Source: Dissulfuribacter thermophilus (GTDB lineage Bacteria > Desulfobacterota > Dissulfuribacteria > Dissulfuribacterales > Dissulfuribacteraceae). From it: a DNA stretch of 64,000 nt. Shown in pieces: positions 34,006 through 43,524 of the stretch. Position 1 is the stretch's first letter. Each line of letters opens with the position of its first letter. Both the position numbers and the translations under genes were made by a program. The DNA is taken from assembly GCF_001687335.1 (NCBI RefSeq), contig NZ_MAGO01000001.1:365498-429497 (forward strand), written 5' to 3'. The notes beneath the pieces were generated by a model. That model searched no databases. It was not told where the DNA came from and saw nothing but the letters and a program-made list of their open reading frames with translations.

Positions 34006-35691
34006 CTATTCAAAAAGTTTTATGTCTTCTACTTTAGCTCCAAATGTCTTTATGGCTTCTTTGACAAGAGGGTGGGCCTTTAAGGCCTCTCTGGCAGATA
34101 GCCTTTGTGAGACGGCATTTTTAGCGACTTTTTTTTTGTCCTTTGCCTTTGAGGCACTGGAACCATTGAGCTCAAGAGCAATTTTTTGACCAAAATACGA
34201 TGTTGAATGTTGTTCTAACTCTTTCTTACATTTGGGATCCTTAAGGCGATTCTCCTGAAAGCTGGAGTTGCAAAAGATTCGTAAAATTCCATTATCGATT
34301 TCAAGTGCCTTTACTCTATCAAGGATACTCCAAAGAGGAGGGGAGACATTTTGAAGATATTCCATAAAGCCCTGAACATCTTTTTCTCTAGCTGGAGCAT
34401 GGTCCACATTTGGGCGAGTAGATGGGGTAACCTTTTTTAGAGGAGTATCTGATGGGGCCTGCGAAGGTGTAGTCTTTGTGGGAACAGTCGACCTGGATGA
34501 ATTGGTAGCTCCAGGAATAGCTGTGCCAAGGGCCATGGGGGGTGTTTGAGTATATTGGCCTGATTTCAAGACCCCCTCTAATTTGTCAATGACTGTATCG
34601 ATTTTGACGATTTCTTTTAAGCGAGACATCCTAATGACTATAGTCTCTAACAAGATGCGAGGAGTACTGGAACGTTTTATGGCCTCAAGCGCGTTTGAGA
34701 GCATGTGTATTAGCTCAGATATTATTGCTGTATCAATCAACTGTTCATCTACGCCCTGAAGTTCATAGAGGGGATTAGAATATAGAGATTCGCCATCTAC
34801 TCCCAACTCCTTAAATAACAAAAGGTCCCTCAAGAAGTACAACATGTCATGAGTGAGACGTTGGAGATCTCCTCCGAATCTATGGACTCTGTCTATGGTT
34901 AGGATGGCGTCTTTGGGATCTCCATTTAAGATGGCTACAACAATATTCTTTATTACGTCACCAGGAATAAGGCCTAGTGCCTCTGAGATTTGGTCCTTGG
35001 TCTTTGCGCCAAAGGCAACCACCTGGTCAAGAAGACTGAGGCTATCCCTCAGACTCCCCTGAGCCGCTTTTGCTACAAGGTCTATGGCCTGTGGCTCAAG
35101 ACCCAGATTTTCTGCCTGGCAAATCCGTGTAAGGTGTTCACCAATCTCTTTGGGGGTAAGGAGTCTAAATTCATAGTGCTGGCATCTTGAGCGGATAGTG
35201 TCTGGTAGCTTTGATGCCTCAGTTGTGGCAAACATGAAATATACGTGGCTAGGAGGTTCCTCAAGGGTCTTTAGCAGGGCATTGAAGGCCTCTCGAGTGA
35301 GCATGTGTACTTCATCAATAATGTAAACCTTATATCGGCAGCGTACTGGCTGAAAGAGTATTGTTTCCCTAAGACGCCTGATTTCATCTATGCCCCTATT
35401 GGAAGCACCATCTATCTCTACTACGTCAACTGAAGCCCCTTGGGTGATCTCCTTACATATGCCACATTTATTGCACGGTTCTTTCGAAGGTCCATTTTCG
35501 CAGTTAATGGCCTTAGAGACTATGCGGGCAATAGAAGTCTTACCAACCCCCCTTGCGCCACTAAAGATGAGCGCATGGGCAAGGCGCCCCTGCTGAATGG
35601 CATTTTGCAGGGTGCGAGTAACATGACTTTGGCCGATAACTTCGCCAAAGGTCTGAGGACGCCATTTTCTGGCTAAAACAAGGTATGACAT
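34006..35691 (-). CDS. dnaX: DNA polymerase III subunit gamma/tau
   Basis: Clamp-loader ATPase. It has about 561 residues with MSYLVLARKWRPQTF at the start, Walker A SGARGVGKTS, a Cys4 zinc module (CENGPSKEPCNKCGIC), Walker B IIDEVHML and the sensor ATTEASKLPDTIRSRC. A proline/threonine-rich linker (about 390-445) separates the tau-type C-terminus. The ATG at 35691 matches the family N-terminus; the frame is open ten codons further and runs into the SRP RNA gene. It is preceded on the same strand by the SRP RNA and tRNA-Ser genes. I see no clear slippery-frameshift signal. Confidence 0.95.
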   Translation of the reverse strand: MSYLVLARKWRPQTFGEVIGQSHVTRTLQNAIQQGRLAHALIFSGARGVGKTSIARIVSKAINCENGPSKEPCNKCGICKEITQGASVDVVEIDGASNRGIDEIRRLRETILFQPVRCRYKVYIIDEVHMLTREAFNALLKTLEEPPSHVYFMFATTEASKLPDTIRSRCQHYEFRLLTPKEIGEHLTRICQAENLGLEPQAIDLVAKAAQGSLRDSLSLLDQVVAFGAKTKDQISEALGLIPGDVIKNIVVAILNGDPKDAILTIDRVHRFGGDLQRLTHDMLYFLRDLLLFKELGVDGESLYSNPLYELQGVDEQLIDTAIISELIHMLSNALEAIKRSSTPRILLETIVIRMSRLKEIVKIDTVIDKLEGVLKSGQYTQTPPMALGTAIPGATNSSRSTVPTKTTPSQAPSDTPLKKVTPSTRPNVDHAPAREKDVQGFMEYLQNVSPPLWSILDRVKALEIDNGILRIFCNSSFQENRLKDPKCKKELEQHSTSYFGQKIALELNGSSASKAKDKKKVAKNAVSQRLSAREALKAHPLVKEAIKTFGAKVEDIKLFE

Positions 35692-35708
35692 ATTGGTTAT
35701 TAAAAGAT

Positions 35709-35810
35709 GATAGCCAGGCACCCCTGCGGCACACGAATGGCCCTACTACCGTTGCTTCCTTCCGGACCTGGCGGGGTTCGCAGGGTTTCGTTGCGCAGGA
35801 CCCGGCTATC
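35709..35810 (-). ncRNA. ffs: Signal recognition particle RNA (4.5S, small bacterial type)
   Basis: On the minus strand the diagnostic apical segment AGGTCCGGAAGGAAGCAAC is present, with its symmetric loop, and the ends GATAGCCGGG and CCTGGCTATC pair. The 102-base span fits the small bacterial SRP RNA without an Alu domain. It lies just before dnaX and after tRNA-Ser(GGA), a frequent arrangement. Confidence 0.93.
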
Positions 35811-35829
35811 AAACCAGTATTTACTTATT

Positions 35830-35922
<93 letters not shown>

Positions 35923-36086
35923 GGATCATATGTGCATAATACCTATAACCTCTTGACCGCGAATTGGCAACCAAAACCTAAACCCAAATATGATGAACAA
36001 GGATGTTTTTTTGTGGCCTAGCTCAAAAAGACTTTAAAATCAGAGCTTGACGGTCAATAAGGCTTCAGCTAAAGAATCCATTGCAC

Positions 36087-37997
36087 ATGATGGGAATATC
36101 CGTGACGTTAGTTCGTTTTGTCTTTGTGGTACTGTTTAATTTGTTGGTGGGGGCGGGTTCAATCGTCAATGCCTCCTCTATATATGGCAGTATCCCCAAG
36201 GCCACCACATCAACATCTGTTACATCTTTTTCCATTCAAAAGGTACGTCCCGGAACTGTAATTATCACCTCTAGAGAGATTGAGGCACTTGGCGTTGAAA
36301 ATTTAGTCGATCTTTTGAGGATAATCGGCGGAGCCAATGTGTATCGGGAAAATCCTTCTACAGTCAAAATTTCTTTTCCTGGCATACCAAACAGACTAGA
36401 GTTGACCCCTAAAATTCTTATCGACGGCATGGAGGTCACAGAGCTTTTTCTGGAGAGAACTCATTTTTACAATCTGCCTGTAGACGTCCAAGATATAGAT
36501 AGAATCGAGCTTATTAAGGACGTTTTCTCAATTGAAAACGGTTATTTTTATGCCCAAGGTATAATCAATATTATCACTAAGCATCCGGAAAAATTGTCAA
36601 AAAACTTTATCAGCGCTTTGGTGGGTAGTCATCAGCTTCGAAAGGGCAGTTTTTCTACTGGAGGACATATAAAAGATGGGCTCTATGTCAAGATGTTTGG
36701 TGGTTACAGGGTCATTGATGAACTCCATAAAGATCGTCAAAATAATAGAAAGCAATTTGTAACCTTTGAGTCAGAGAAGTACCTTGCAAGTGGTAAACTC
36801 TTTTTAAAGGGCTCTATTGAGAAGGCAAAGGTCAATTTTGTTCAAGAATATGGTGAGAGACTTTCGTTAAAGGATTTGGAGTGGGAAATCCCGCTGAGGT
36901 ATGAGGTCAGTGTAGACGACCTCCTCTTTAAATATTTTTTAATAAACTACAAATATCCCCTATTTGATTGTTCCCTGTATTATCAAGGACATTCTGGAAA
37001 TTTTGTGCACAAGACAGCTGCTCTCACTACTGGTGAGTTCTCATCTAATCTCTTTAAATTTACTCTGAGAAAGAGATTTTTCGTAGGGAAACACAATATC
37101 CTTTCAGGCTCTGAATTCAGACACTCCCATGCATGGTTCAAATCTCAAGGTAGTTATGAAAGAGATGAGTTAATTTTGTTTTTAGAGGACGAAATTTTAC
37201 TTAATGAAAATTTGATGCTCAAATTAGCCATGGGGCATAGGAGCACAACTTACGAGGATACGCAGTTGCCGTATATGGCCTATTTGACATACACGCTCAA
37301 AGAAAGAGGAATTAAGCTTCAGGCAGGGACAACAAAGACCTACAATGTTGTGCCACTGATCTACAAATATTTCACTATTGAAACTGAAGGCTACCTTCCA
37401 TATGTCGCCATGATACCAAGCAAAGAGCTAGGTCCTGTGAAGATTTACAGTCATAGTCTCTCTTTTGAAAAGAGTTGGCAGAGATTTTCCTTAAGCGTAA
37501 ATCTGTCATACAATAAACTATTTGATATCCTTGGTGCAAAAAGCGTGGCATTTGGCTTTTTCCCAAAACCTTTTTACAAGTTTACATTGGAAAACAAGTA
37601 CGATGTCACTACTAACGTTATCAGTACAAATTTAAACTACAGGTTGAGAAATTCGGATTTCTTCTTAACCCATGTTTATCAAAATAAAATAGACGGCCAC
37701 ACCTTTGATAAAAGAGATCTTGAACTCCCTCACCATACCATTTTGGCAGGGGTTATGTTCAATGGCAAGCTATACAAGGGTAGTCTTACCCTTGAATATA
37801 TTTCAGGCCTTGATTCGCTTACCACCAAGATCAGAGACGAATTTTTTGTAAATGCTAGCCTGAGTAGATCCCTGTTTAATGATAAGATGAAGTTTTCCAT
37901 AACTGTAAATAATCTTTTCAATAAATCCTCTGGGACGCCATTTAGGGAAAGTAATTTTGGACGAGAAGCTTTTTTTTCCATTAAATACAATTTCTAG
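36087..37997 (+). CDS. TonB-dependent receptor-like outer-membrane protein
   Basis: A protein of about 636 residues with a signal peptide (VTLVRFVFVVLFNLLVGAGSIVNA), an N-terminal plug domain (about 50-165: TVIITSREIEALGVENLVDLLRIIGG, KILIDGMEVTE, IDRIELIKDVFSIE...GIINIITK) and a C-terminal beta-barrel ending in an aromatic strand (REAFFSIKYNF). No clear TonB box is seen. The TTG at 36081 opens the longest frame, but ATG at 36087 or 36090 is likelier. The stop lies 13 bases before a periplasmic binding protein, histidine kinase and receiver, suggesting a receptor-linked sensing system. The ligand is unknown. Confidence 0.85.
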   Translation: MMGISVTLVRFVFVVLFNLLVGAGSIVNASSIYGSIPKATTSTSVTSFSIQKVRPGTVIITSREIEALGVENLVDLLRIIGGANVYRENPSTVKISFPGIPNRLELTPKILIDGMEVTELFLERTHFYNLPVDVQDIDRIELIKDVFSIENGYFYAQGIINIITKHPEKLSKNFISALVGSHQLRKGSFSTGGHIKDGLYVKMFGGYRVIDELHKDRQNNRKQFVTFESEKYLASGKLFLKGSIEKAKVNFVQEYGERLSLKDLEWEIPLRYEVSVDDLLFKYFLINYKYPLFDCSLYYQGHSGNFVHKTAALTTGEFSSNLFKFTLRKRFFVGKHNILSGSEFRHSHAWFKSQGSYERDELILFLEDEILLNENLMLKLAMGHRSTTYEDTQLPYMAYLTYTLKERGIKLQAGTTKTYNVVPLIYKYFTIETEGYLPYVAMIPSKELGPVKIYSHSLSFEKSWQRFSLSVNLSYNKLFDILGAKSVAFGFFPKPFYKFTLENKYDVTTNVISTNLNYRLRNSDFFLTHVYQNKIDGHTFDKRDLELPHHTILAGVMFNGKLYKGSLTLEYISGLDSLTTKIRDEFFVNASLSRSLFNDKMKFSITVNNLFNKSSGTPFRESNFGREAFFSIKYNF

Positions 37998-38010
37998 AAA
38001 AGTAGCGTCC

Positions 38011-38796
38011 TTGAGACTCTACTTTTTGTGGTTAGTAGCACTCGTAAATGTGCCTACTATGTTTTTATGCCAGGCCCTTGCCAATGGCACAATTCAGCTT
38101 TCTGAACCCACACACGAAGAGTGTCTCGTATTCCTCCAAGGCCTAAAGGTCTCTATGAAAGACTTCCGTTTTGTGGCCCCTGGTAAAGCAGGTATTGATG
38201 TCGCCAGCCCAACAATTGTCTGGGGGGCAAAGAGAAATTCAATAGAGGGCTTGAAGGGCAAATCACTTATTGTGTTGTTTACTGAAGCGTCGCTTCACAA
38301 CCTGGAGAAGATCCCGAAGAGCAGCATCGTCTTTGTGATGGATATAAAATTTAGGGACAAGATCGGACTTGTAAGACGGCTCTTTCCAAGACCAGCCAGG
38401 ATTGGGGTGCTTACAAGCGATAAGGAAATTTTTAAAGAGAGTAAGAATTATTCGGCAGTATTGGCTCAGTATGTTGTAGGGCCAGGCGAAGTACCACTGA
38501 GTTTTAGGGCGCTAATTGACAGGATAGATGTCTTTCTAGCAATTCCGGATCAGGTTGTCTTCAATTATTATTCTACGCTCTTTCTTTTGAGGGAGTGTGC
38601 GTTAAGTGGAATTCCGGTTATTGGCTTCAGCGAAGATATGTTTGAATATGGAGCGTTGGCCTCGTATAGAATTGATTTTTATAGGGAAGGTATGCGTATG
38701 GGGAGAATTTTTAAAAATTTTCTTTTAAATAGATGCCATGGTGGAGTGGTCTTTTTTCCCAAGAACTACAGGATAATCAAAAGAGATGACCATTAA
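38011..38796 (+). CDS. Periplasmic ABC-type substrate-binding-like protein
   Basis: About 262 residues with a signal peptide (LRLYFLWLVALVNVPTMFLCQALA) followed by a two-lobe binding-protein fold, similar to the ABC_sub_bind group (SIVFVMDIKFRDKIGLVRRLFPRPARIGVLTSD; DVFLAIPDQVVFNYYST; GIPVIGFSEDMFEYGALASYRIDF). No permease or ATPase gene is near; instead the stop overlaps the start of a histidine kinase by 11 bases, so it probably serves as a sensory partner. The start is uncertain: TTG at 38011 gives a good signal peptide, and the frame is open to 37957 inside the receptor gene. Confidence 0.75.
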   Translation: MRLYFLWLVALVNVPTMFLCQALANGTIQLSEPTHEECLVFLQGLKVSMKDFRFVAPGKAGIDVASPTIVWGAKRNSIEGLKGKSLIVLFTEASLHNLEKIPKSSIVFVMDIKFRDKIGLVRRLFPRPARIGVLTSDKEIFKESKNYSAVLAQYVVGPGEVPLSFRALIDRIDVFLAIPDQVVFNYYSTLFLLRECALSGIPVIGFSEDMFEYGALASYRIDFYREGMRMGRIFKNFLLNRCHGGVVFFPKNYRIIKRDDH

Positions 38797-40210
38797 ACAG
38801 AAAATAGTCGCCATAGCAGCCTGTCTGTATTTGATTGGCAGTTTTTCTGTCATAGGTGTGGTGTTTGGCCTTTATGAAAAAGGCTTTATAGAGTCCAGGA
38901 AGGATCTTGGTCATCAACTCATAAAAAGTCTGGAAAAGGATCTTAAATTCGCCATTGTTTTGGCCAATAAGGACATGTTGGAGAAGTTATTGGCACCAAT
39001 AAAGCGTCTGGCCTTTGTCGATTTCATCAGAGTTAAGGTGGATGGAAAGGACTATTTTTTAATGCCCAAGCATCTGGTTGACTCTGAGGTGACGGTAACA
39101 GAGACCATTCCCCTACAGGGCAAGAGAAAACAGAGCATATATTTCAACCATGACGGTCTAGTTGACAATGTTCAGATTGAACTGGGATTAAATCTAAATG
39201 AACTCAATACCATTAAAGCTAATTTTATTAGGCTCTCATTGATTAATTTTTTTATCGTTTTGATATTGTTAGTATTTGCCTTTAACTGGATTATCAGCAG
39301 GTTTTTGAGGCCACTTGATGATTTGAAGGATGCAATGCATCGGCTGTCTGCCGATGGAAAATATGGTCTCCTCGAGCTAAAAGGGCCAGATGAACTCATT
39401 CCGATAACTGACACCTTTAATGGACTTGTCCGGGCCATTAAGGAGCGTGATTCCGCCTTGAAAAAGAAGATAGAGGAATTAAAGGAAAAGATTGCCGAAA
39501 TATCGTGTCTTAGATCTATGCTGGTTACTCGTGAAAAGCTTGCAGGACTTGGAACAGTTGCGGCAGGCATTGCCCATGAAATCAATAATCCACTTGCAGC
39601 CATAAGGGGGTACGTTGAACTTTTGTTGATAAGAGGAGACCTCAGCCAGGAGCAGACTGAGACCTTTGAAAAGGTGATACGCTATGTGGATAGGGCAGCT
39701 GATATTGTTAAACAGCTCAGTGTTTATTCAAGACGAAATAAAAGCAATGCAATGGAGTTGCATCTCATTGCTAAGATCATCGATGATGCCATCATAATGG
39801 CAAAACACGGCAAGATTTTAAAATTTGTCAATATTACAGGTGATTATATCGGTAAAGAATTTGTAATAAAGTGCAACTATAATGATATCATACAGGTATT
39901 TTTGAATCTCATCAAAAATGCCGTAGATGCCATGGATGGCCATGGCAATATTAATATCGATGTCTCTAAGGAGAATGGACAAATTGTAGTCTTGTTTTCA
40001 GATAGTGGCCCTGGCATTCCAGATGAGATGCGAGAAAAGGTATTTGATCCTTTCTTTACCACAAAACGAGATTCTGGCACTGGACTTGGTCTTTATATTT
40101 GTTATAGAATCATGACTGACCATGGAGGTATTATTGAGCCCTTAAAATGTTCAAAAGGAGCCTGTTTTAAGTTGACATTTCCCATATCTGATTCTTGTAT
40201 AATGCACTGA
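38786..40210 (+). CDS. Membrane sensor histidine kinase
   Basis: A 474-residue kinase: first transmembrane helix (about 7-30), a periplasmic domain of about 120 residues, a second helix (about 150-172, RLSLINFFIVLILLVFAFNW), HAMP, a coiled segment, the H-box GIAHEINNPLAAIRGY and the ATPase motifs LIKNAVDAMDG, DSGPGIPDE and GTGLGLYICYRIM. It belongs to the NtrB-like HPK4 type. It is translationally coupled to the binding protein and followed four bases later by a receiver gene, its likely phosphate acceptor. Confidence 0.92.
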   Translation: MTIKQKIVAIAACLYLIGSFSVIGVVFGLYEKGFIESRKDLGHQLIKSLEKDLKFAIVLANKDMLEKLLAPIKRLAFVDFIRVKVDGKDYFLMPKHLVDSEVTVTETIPLQGKRKQSIYFNHDGLVDNVQIELGLNLNELNTIKANFIRLSLINFFIVLILLVFAFNWIISRFLRPLDDLKDAMHRLSADGKYGLLELKGPDELIPITDTFNGLVRAIKERDSALKKKIEELKEKIAEISCLRSMLVTREKLAGLGTVAAGIAHEINNPLAAIRGYVELLLIRGDLSQEQTETFEKVIRYVDRAADIVKQLSVYSRRNKSNAMELHLIAKIIDDAIIMAKHGKILKFVNITGDYIGKEFVIKCNYNDIIQVFLNLIKNAVDAMDGHGNINIDVSKENGQIVVLFSDSGPGIPDEMREKVFDPFFTTKRDSGTGLGLYICYRIMTDHGGIIEPLKCSKGACFKLTFPISDSCIMH

Positions 40211-40214
40211 GATT

Positions 40215-40574
40215 ATGGAAAAAGGGAAGATTCTCGTAATTGAAGATGAAGATGGGATAAGAGAAGTTGTAAGTGAGGCATTACACCTTTATGGCCATGA
40301 TGTCGCTGTTTGTCCTTCGGGAAGTGCTGCTCTCAAGAGGCTTCGGGAAGAAAGATTTGACCTTGTCATCACAGATCTTGTTTTGCCAGAGTGCGATGGT
40401 TTTGAGATCTTAAAGTACATTAATGAGCAGGGCATAAATACACCAGTTATTGTATTGTCAGGATATCTTGCAGGAGATGCAAAGGAAAAGGCCTTATCCC
40501 TTGGGGCAACTCAATATCTTCAAAAACCAGTATCTGTGAAAGAGCTCATTGACATAGTGCGGAGTTTCGTATAG
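40215..40574 (+). CDS. Single-domain response regulator
   Basis: A 119-residue receiver: VIEDEDGIREVVSEAL with the acidic pocket, the phospho-acceptor aspartate in LVITDLVLPECDGFE, the conserved serine in VIVLSGYL and the lysine in QYLQKPVSV. It has no output domain, so it must signal by protein contact, or pass phosphate on to another protein. Last gene of the receptor-binding-protein-kinase-receiver cluster. Confidence 0.92.
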   Translation: MEKGKILVIEDEDGIREVVSEALHLYGHDVAVCPSGSAALKRLREERFDLVITDLVLPECDGFEILKYINEQGINTPVIVLSGYLAGDAKEKALSLGATQYLQKPVSVKELIDIVRSFV

Positions 40575-40629
40575 CAGCCCCAAAACTCTTTTCAAATCTA
40601 TTTCATGTAGTTGGTCTTGGAAATAAAAA

Positions 40630-40699
<70 letters not shown>

Positions 40700-40723
<24 letters not shown>

Positions 40724-41185
40724 GCGCCCAGTCCGTCTCATTTTGAAGAAGTTTTGGATGAGTTCCCTAGCCTCATCTTCCAGGACACCCCGGGTAATTG
40801 AGAGACGGTGATTTAATCTTTTGTCATCTACCAGATTGTAAAGAGACCCGCAAGCACCAGACTTGGGGTCACTTGCTCCAAATACTAATCTTTTCACCCT
40901 GGCGTGCAAGAGGGCACCTGCACACATGGGACACGGTTCTATAGTAACATACATTGTGGTCCCTGGAAGGCGATAGTTTGAGACCCTTTGGGCTCCATCT
41001 CTTAAAGCAAGGATCTCTGCATGAGCAGTCGGATCATTTTGATGGATTGGGCTGTTTTTGCCCATTCCCAGTATTTCTCCGTCTTCTCCTACGAGTACTG
41101 CTCCAATTGGCACCTCTTCAGAGGAGAAGGCCTCTTTTGCAAGGTCAAGGGCAATTTTCATGTAGTATTTGTCATCTCTTTTCAT
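40700..41185 (-). CDS. tadA: tRNA-specific adenosine deaminase
   Basis: Converts A34 to inosine in tRNA-Arg(ACG). It has 161 residues with the zinc-site motifs HAEILAL (HAE) and PCPMCAGALLHARVKRL (PCxxC), and the conserved N-terminus YMKIALDLAKEAF. The last eight codons (about GEVPKRP and stop) are written in the 5' part of the tRNA-Ser(CGA) gene, so message and tRNA must be processed from one transcript or only one is made at a time. It overlaps radC by 14 bases at its start. Confidence 0.94.
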
Positions 41186-41915
41186 GGAAAAGTGTCACGA
41201 CCTCCAATCGCAAGCGTTCCATGATACCATTTTCTTCAAAACTAAAATAGTCTCCTGGTCCACCTATTATGATGTGATCTAAAACTCTTATATCTAGTGC
41301 CATCGCTCCAAGCATTACCTTTTTTGTTGTTTGGAGGTCTGATGTTGAAGGCTCGATTCTACCAGATGGATGATTGTGTACAAGTATTATGCTCTTCGCT
41401 TTTTTATCAAGGGCAGTCTTTACAACCTCTCTAGGGTACACTGCTGTTCGATCAAGGGTCCCGGAAAAGAGTTCTAAGACCTCGATGATTCTATTGCTTG
41501 TATCTAAGTATAGGCCAATAAAAAACTCACGATCTTTGAAAGACAGGCTATGCCATAGATACTCAACTACATCCCTTGCGCATTGTACGTAAGATCTTTC
41601 AAGTATTCTTTGGCGTAAAAAACGTCTAGCAACCTCATGAACGAACTTGAGGGCCATGGCATTCTTGGGACCTACTCCCTTTACCTCCTGGAGTTCTTCA
41701 ATAGAAGCCTCCAGGACCCCTGAGAGGGAGCCGAAACGCTTTAACAGTGCCCTCGCCCGTTCTTTACAATCTTGTCTTGGAGTTCCAAAGGTGAGGAGAA
41801 GCTCAATGATATCTGAATCTGTAAAGGACGCTATTCCATGCCTAAGAAACCTTTCTCTTAGTCTATCCCTATGCCCTTCTACCCTCTTTAGCCAATCTTT
41901 TTTGTTCATATTCAT
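41172..41915 (-). CDS. radC: RadC-family JAB/MPN-domain protein
   Basis: A 247-residue protein of the UPF0758 family: a helix-hairpin-helix region (LLTFGTPRQDCKERARALLKRF; VKGVGPKNAMALKF) and a C-terminal JAMM metal site (ILVHNHPSGRIEPSTSD). The former link to DNA repair is doubtful; the biochemical function is unknown. It sits between an MFS gene and tadA on the same strand. Confidence 0.93.
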   Translation of the reverse strand: MNMNKKDWLKRVEGHRDRLRERFLRHGIASFTDSDIIELLLTFGTPRQDCKERARALLKRFGSLSGVLEASIEELQEVKGVGPKNAMALKFVHEVARRFLRQRILERSYVQCARDVVEYLWHSLSFKDREFFIGLYLDTSNRIIEVLELFSGTLDRTAVYPREVVKTALDKKAKSIILVHNHPSGRIEPSTSDLQTTKKVMLGAMALDIRVLDHIIIGGPGDYFSFEENGIMERLRLEVVTLFHEKR

Positions 41916-41925
41916 CTATTTTTTC

Positions 41926-43197
41926 TCAAGCATTTTCCTTAACCCTGAATAGTAGCATCCCTCCAATCAGGAAAAACGCCAATGTACTCAGGACTCCAGC
42001 CCTTGGATTATGGAAGATTCCAGTTGCTATTCCAAACAGGAATGGACCTATAAAAGAGGTCATTTTTCCTGAGAGTGTATAAAATCCAAAAAATTCTGCA
42101 TGATTTCCTGGGGGAATGAGCCTTCCCATAAGGGAACGGCTTGACGACTGGTTGGGGCCCACAAATAGTCCAATGAACGTGCTGAAAAACCAGAGCCACC
42201 ACTTGGATGGAGCAAGCGCCGCCCCAAGTGTTGCTAAAAATAGTCCTCCGATGGAGATGAGAATAGTATTTTTGGCTCCGATTTTGTCATCTATATGTCC
42301 GAAAAAAAATGCTCCGATTCCAGCAATAACATTAAGTGTTATGCCAAAGACCATGATATCTCTGAGAGACATTGAAAAGGTCCCTGCTGCATATACCCCT
42401 CCCATTGTGAAAACTGTTATCAAGCCATCATTATAAAAGAGGTGTGCCAATAAAAAGGTTACCATGTTGGAATTGCCTTTTAGTTTTAAAAAGCCGTTCA
42501 TGAGTCGATGGAAAGCCCTTTTAAAGGATGAGACATTTAGGCTCATCTTTGATTCTTGTGGCGCCAATAAAAAAAGAGGCATACTAAAGATCAGCACCCA
42601 GGCTCCTACCAGTAAATTGATCACCCTGTATTTAAAATAGGGTCCCATCTTGTCATCGAGATGTGGGCCAATTGAATCTATAAAATAAAGACATAGCACA
42701 AGACCAAGTATTCCCCCAATGTAGCCAAGTCCCCATCCATAACCAGAAACCCTGCCAAAGGCATCCTTGGTGATTATCTCTGGAAGATAAGAATTGTATA
42801 AGACAATAGACAGCTCAATAAATAAATTCGCCAGCAAGACCAAAGACAGACATATATATACAGCTCCTTTAGCTTCAGGAGACACTAGGGCAAGAGTCGT
42901 TGTAAAGAATGCCCCAAGAACTGTCAGACATATAAATAGTATTTTTCTTATGCCTGTTTCATCTGATATGGAACCTATAATAGGGGCTAAAATTGCCACC
43001 AACAGCCCACTAAGTGCCATTGTTCTAGACCACAAGATGGTCCCTCTTTCAATGGAGGGTGCTACAGTTTGTATGAAATAGGCTGAAAATAAAAAGGTAA
43101 TTACGATAGTAGAAAAGGCAGAATTGGCCCAATCATATAGACACCAGGCCAAGATCCGTTTTTGAACTACGATTTTCGAGAGATATTTTTTAAACAT
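41926..43197 (-). CDS. MFS transporter, UMF1/Atg22-like
   Basis: A 423-residue inner-membrane protein with about 11-12 hydrophobic segments and the family start AWCLYDWANSAFSTIVITFLF. It belongs to the UMF1 group, related to yeast Atg22, often assigned to amino-acid or peptide efflux; the substrate here is unknown. First gene of an MFS-radC-tadA-tRNA string. Confidence 0.85.
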   Translation of the reverse strand: MFKKYLSKIVVQKRILAWCLYDWANSAFSTIVITFLFSAYFIQTVAPSIERGTILWSRTMALSGLLVAILAPIIGSISDETGIRKILFICLTVLGAFFTTTLALVSPEAKGAVYICLSLVLLANLFIELSIVLYNSYLPEIITKDAFGRVSGYGWGLGYIGGILGLVLCLYFIDSIGPHLDDKMGPYFKYRVINLLVGAWVLIFSMPLFLLAPQESKMSLNVSSFKRAFHRLMNGFLKLKGNSNMVTFLLAHLFYNDGLITVFTMGGVYAAGTFSMSLRDIMVFGITLNVIAGIGAFFFGHIDDKIGAKNTILISIGGLFLATLGAALAPSKWWLWFFSTFIGLFVGPNQSSSRSLMGRLIPPGNHAEFFGFYTLSGKMTSFIGPFLFGIATGIFHNPRAGVLSTLAFFLIGGMLLFRVKENA

Positions 43198-43524
43198 ATT
43201 TTATGAGAATGGTTAAAGCTACTTTAACAATATAGGATTTCTTTTATTAATCAAATGATTGAGCATGCTCAGAGAAAAATAATCCCGGATAATGCCTCTT
43301 GTATAGAGTTGAATGCGAAAATATGAACTGAAGTGTTTGGGTAAAAAACATTTATGGACCCCAGGGCATAGAGGGTGACCTGGGGTCCGAACCATTAATG
43401 AGTTAGTAAGGAGGAGGAACTATTTGGGAGGGCGTATGGCAGAACCGATCCCAATTGGTATGACAATGATTAGGGGGAGCCTCTTCCTTAGCAAGGGGAG
43501 GAGGTCAAAAAGACAAAAATGAGG
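43198..43524. other. Intergenic region between MFS and MerR-3 genes
   Basis: About 327 bases without a supported gene. It contains the hairpin at 43356-43388 and a purine-rich stretch near 43410. A short minus-strand frame directly after the MerR-3 stop encodes LLRKRLPLIIVIPIGIG and a few more residues, but it has no start codon with a ribosome-binding site. Confidence 0.4.
43356..43388 (-). terminator. Hairpin downstream of MerR-3
   Basis: GGACCCCAGG and CCTGGGGTCC pair perfectly over ten bases with a 13-base loop. On the minus strand it is followed by ATAAATGTTTTTTACC, a moderate T-tract, so it can serve as the terminator of the MerR-3 transcript. It resembles the hairpin between NrfD-1 and MerR-1. 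Confidence 0.6.

Noticed and set aside
43390..43524. Short hydrophobic minus-strand frame after MerR-3 (LLRKRLPLIIVIPIGIG) and a 28-codon plus-strand frame
   Set aside because: The minus frame has only a TTG without a ribosome-binding site, and the plus frame is very basic with no recognisable feature. Neither can be supported.
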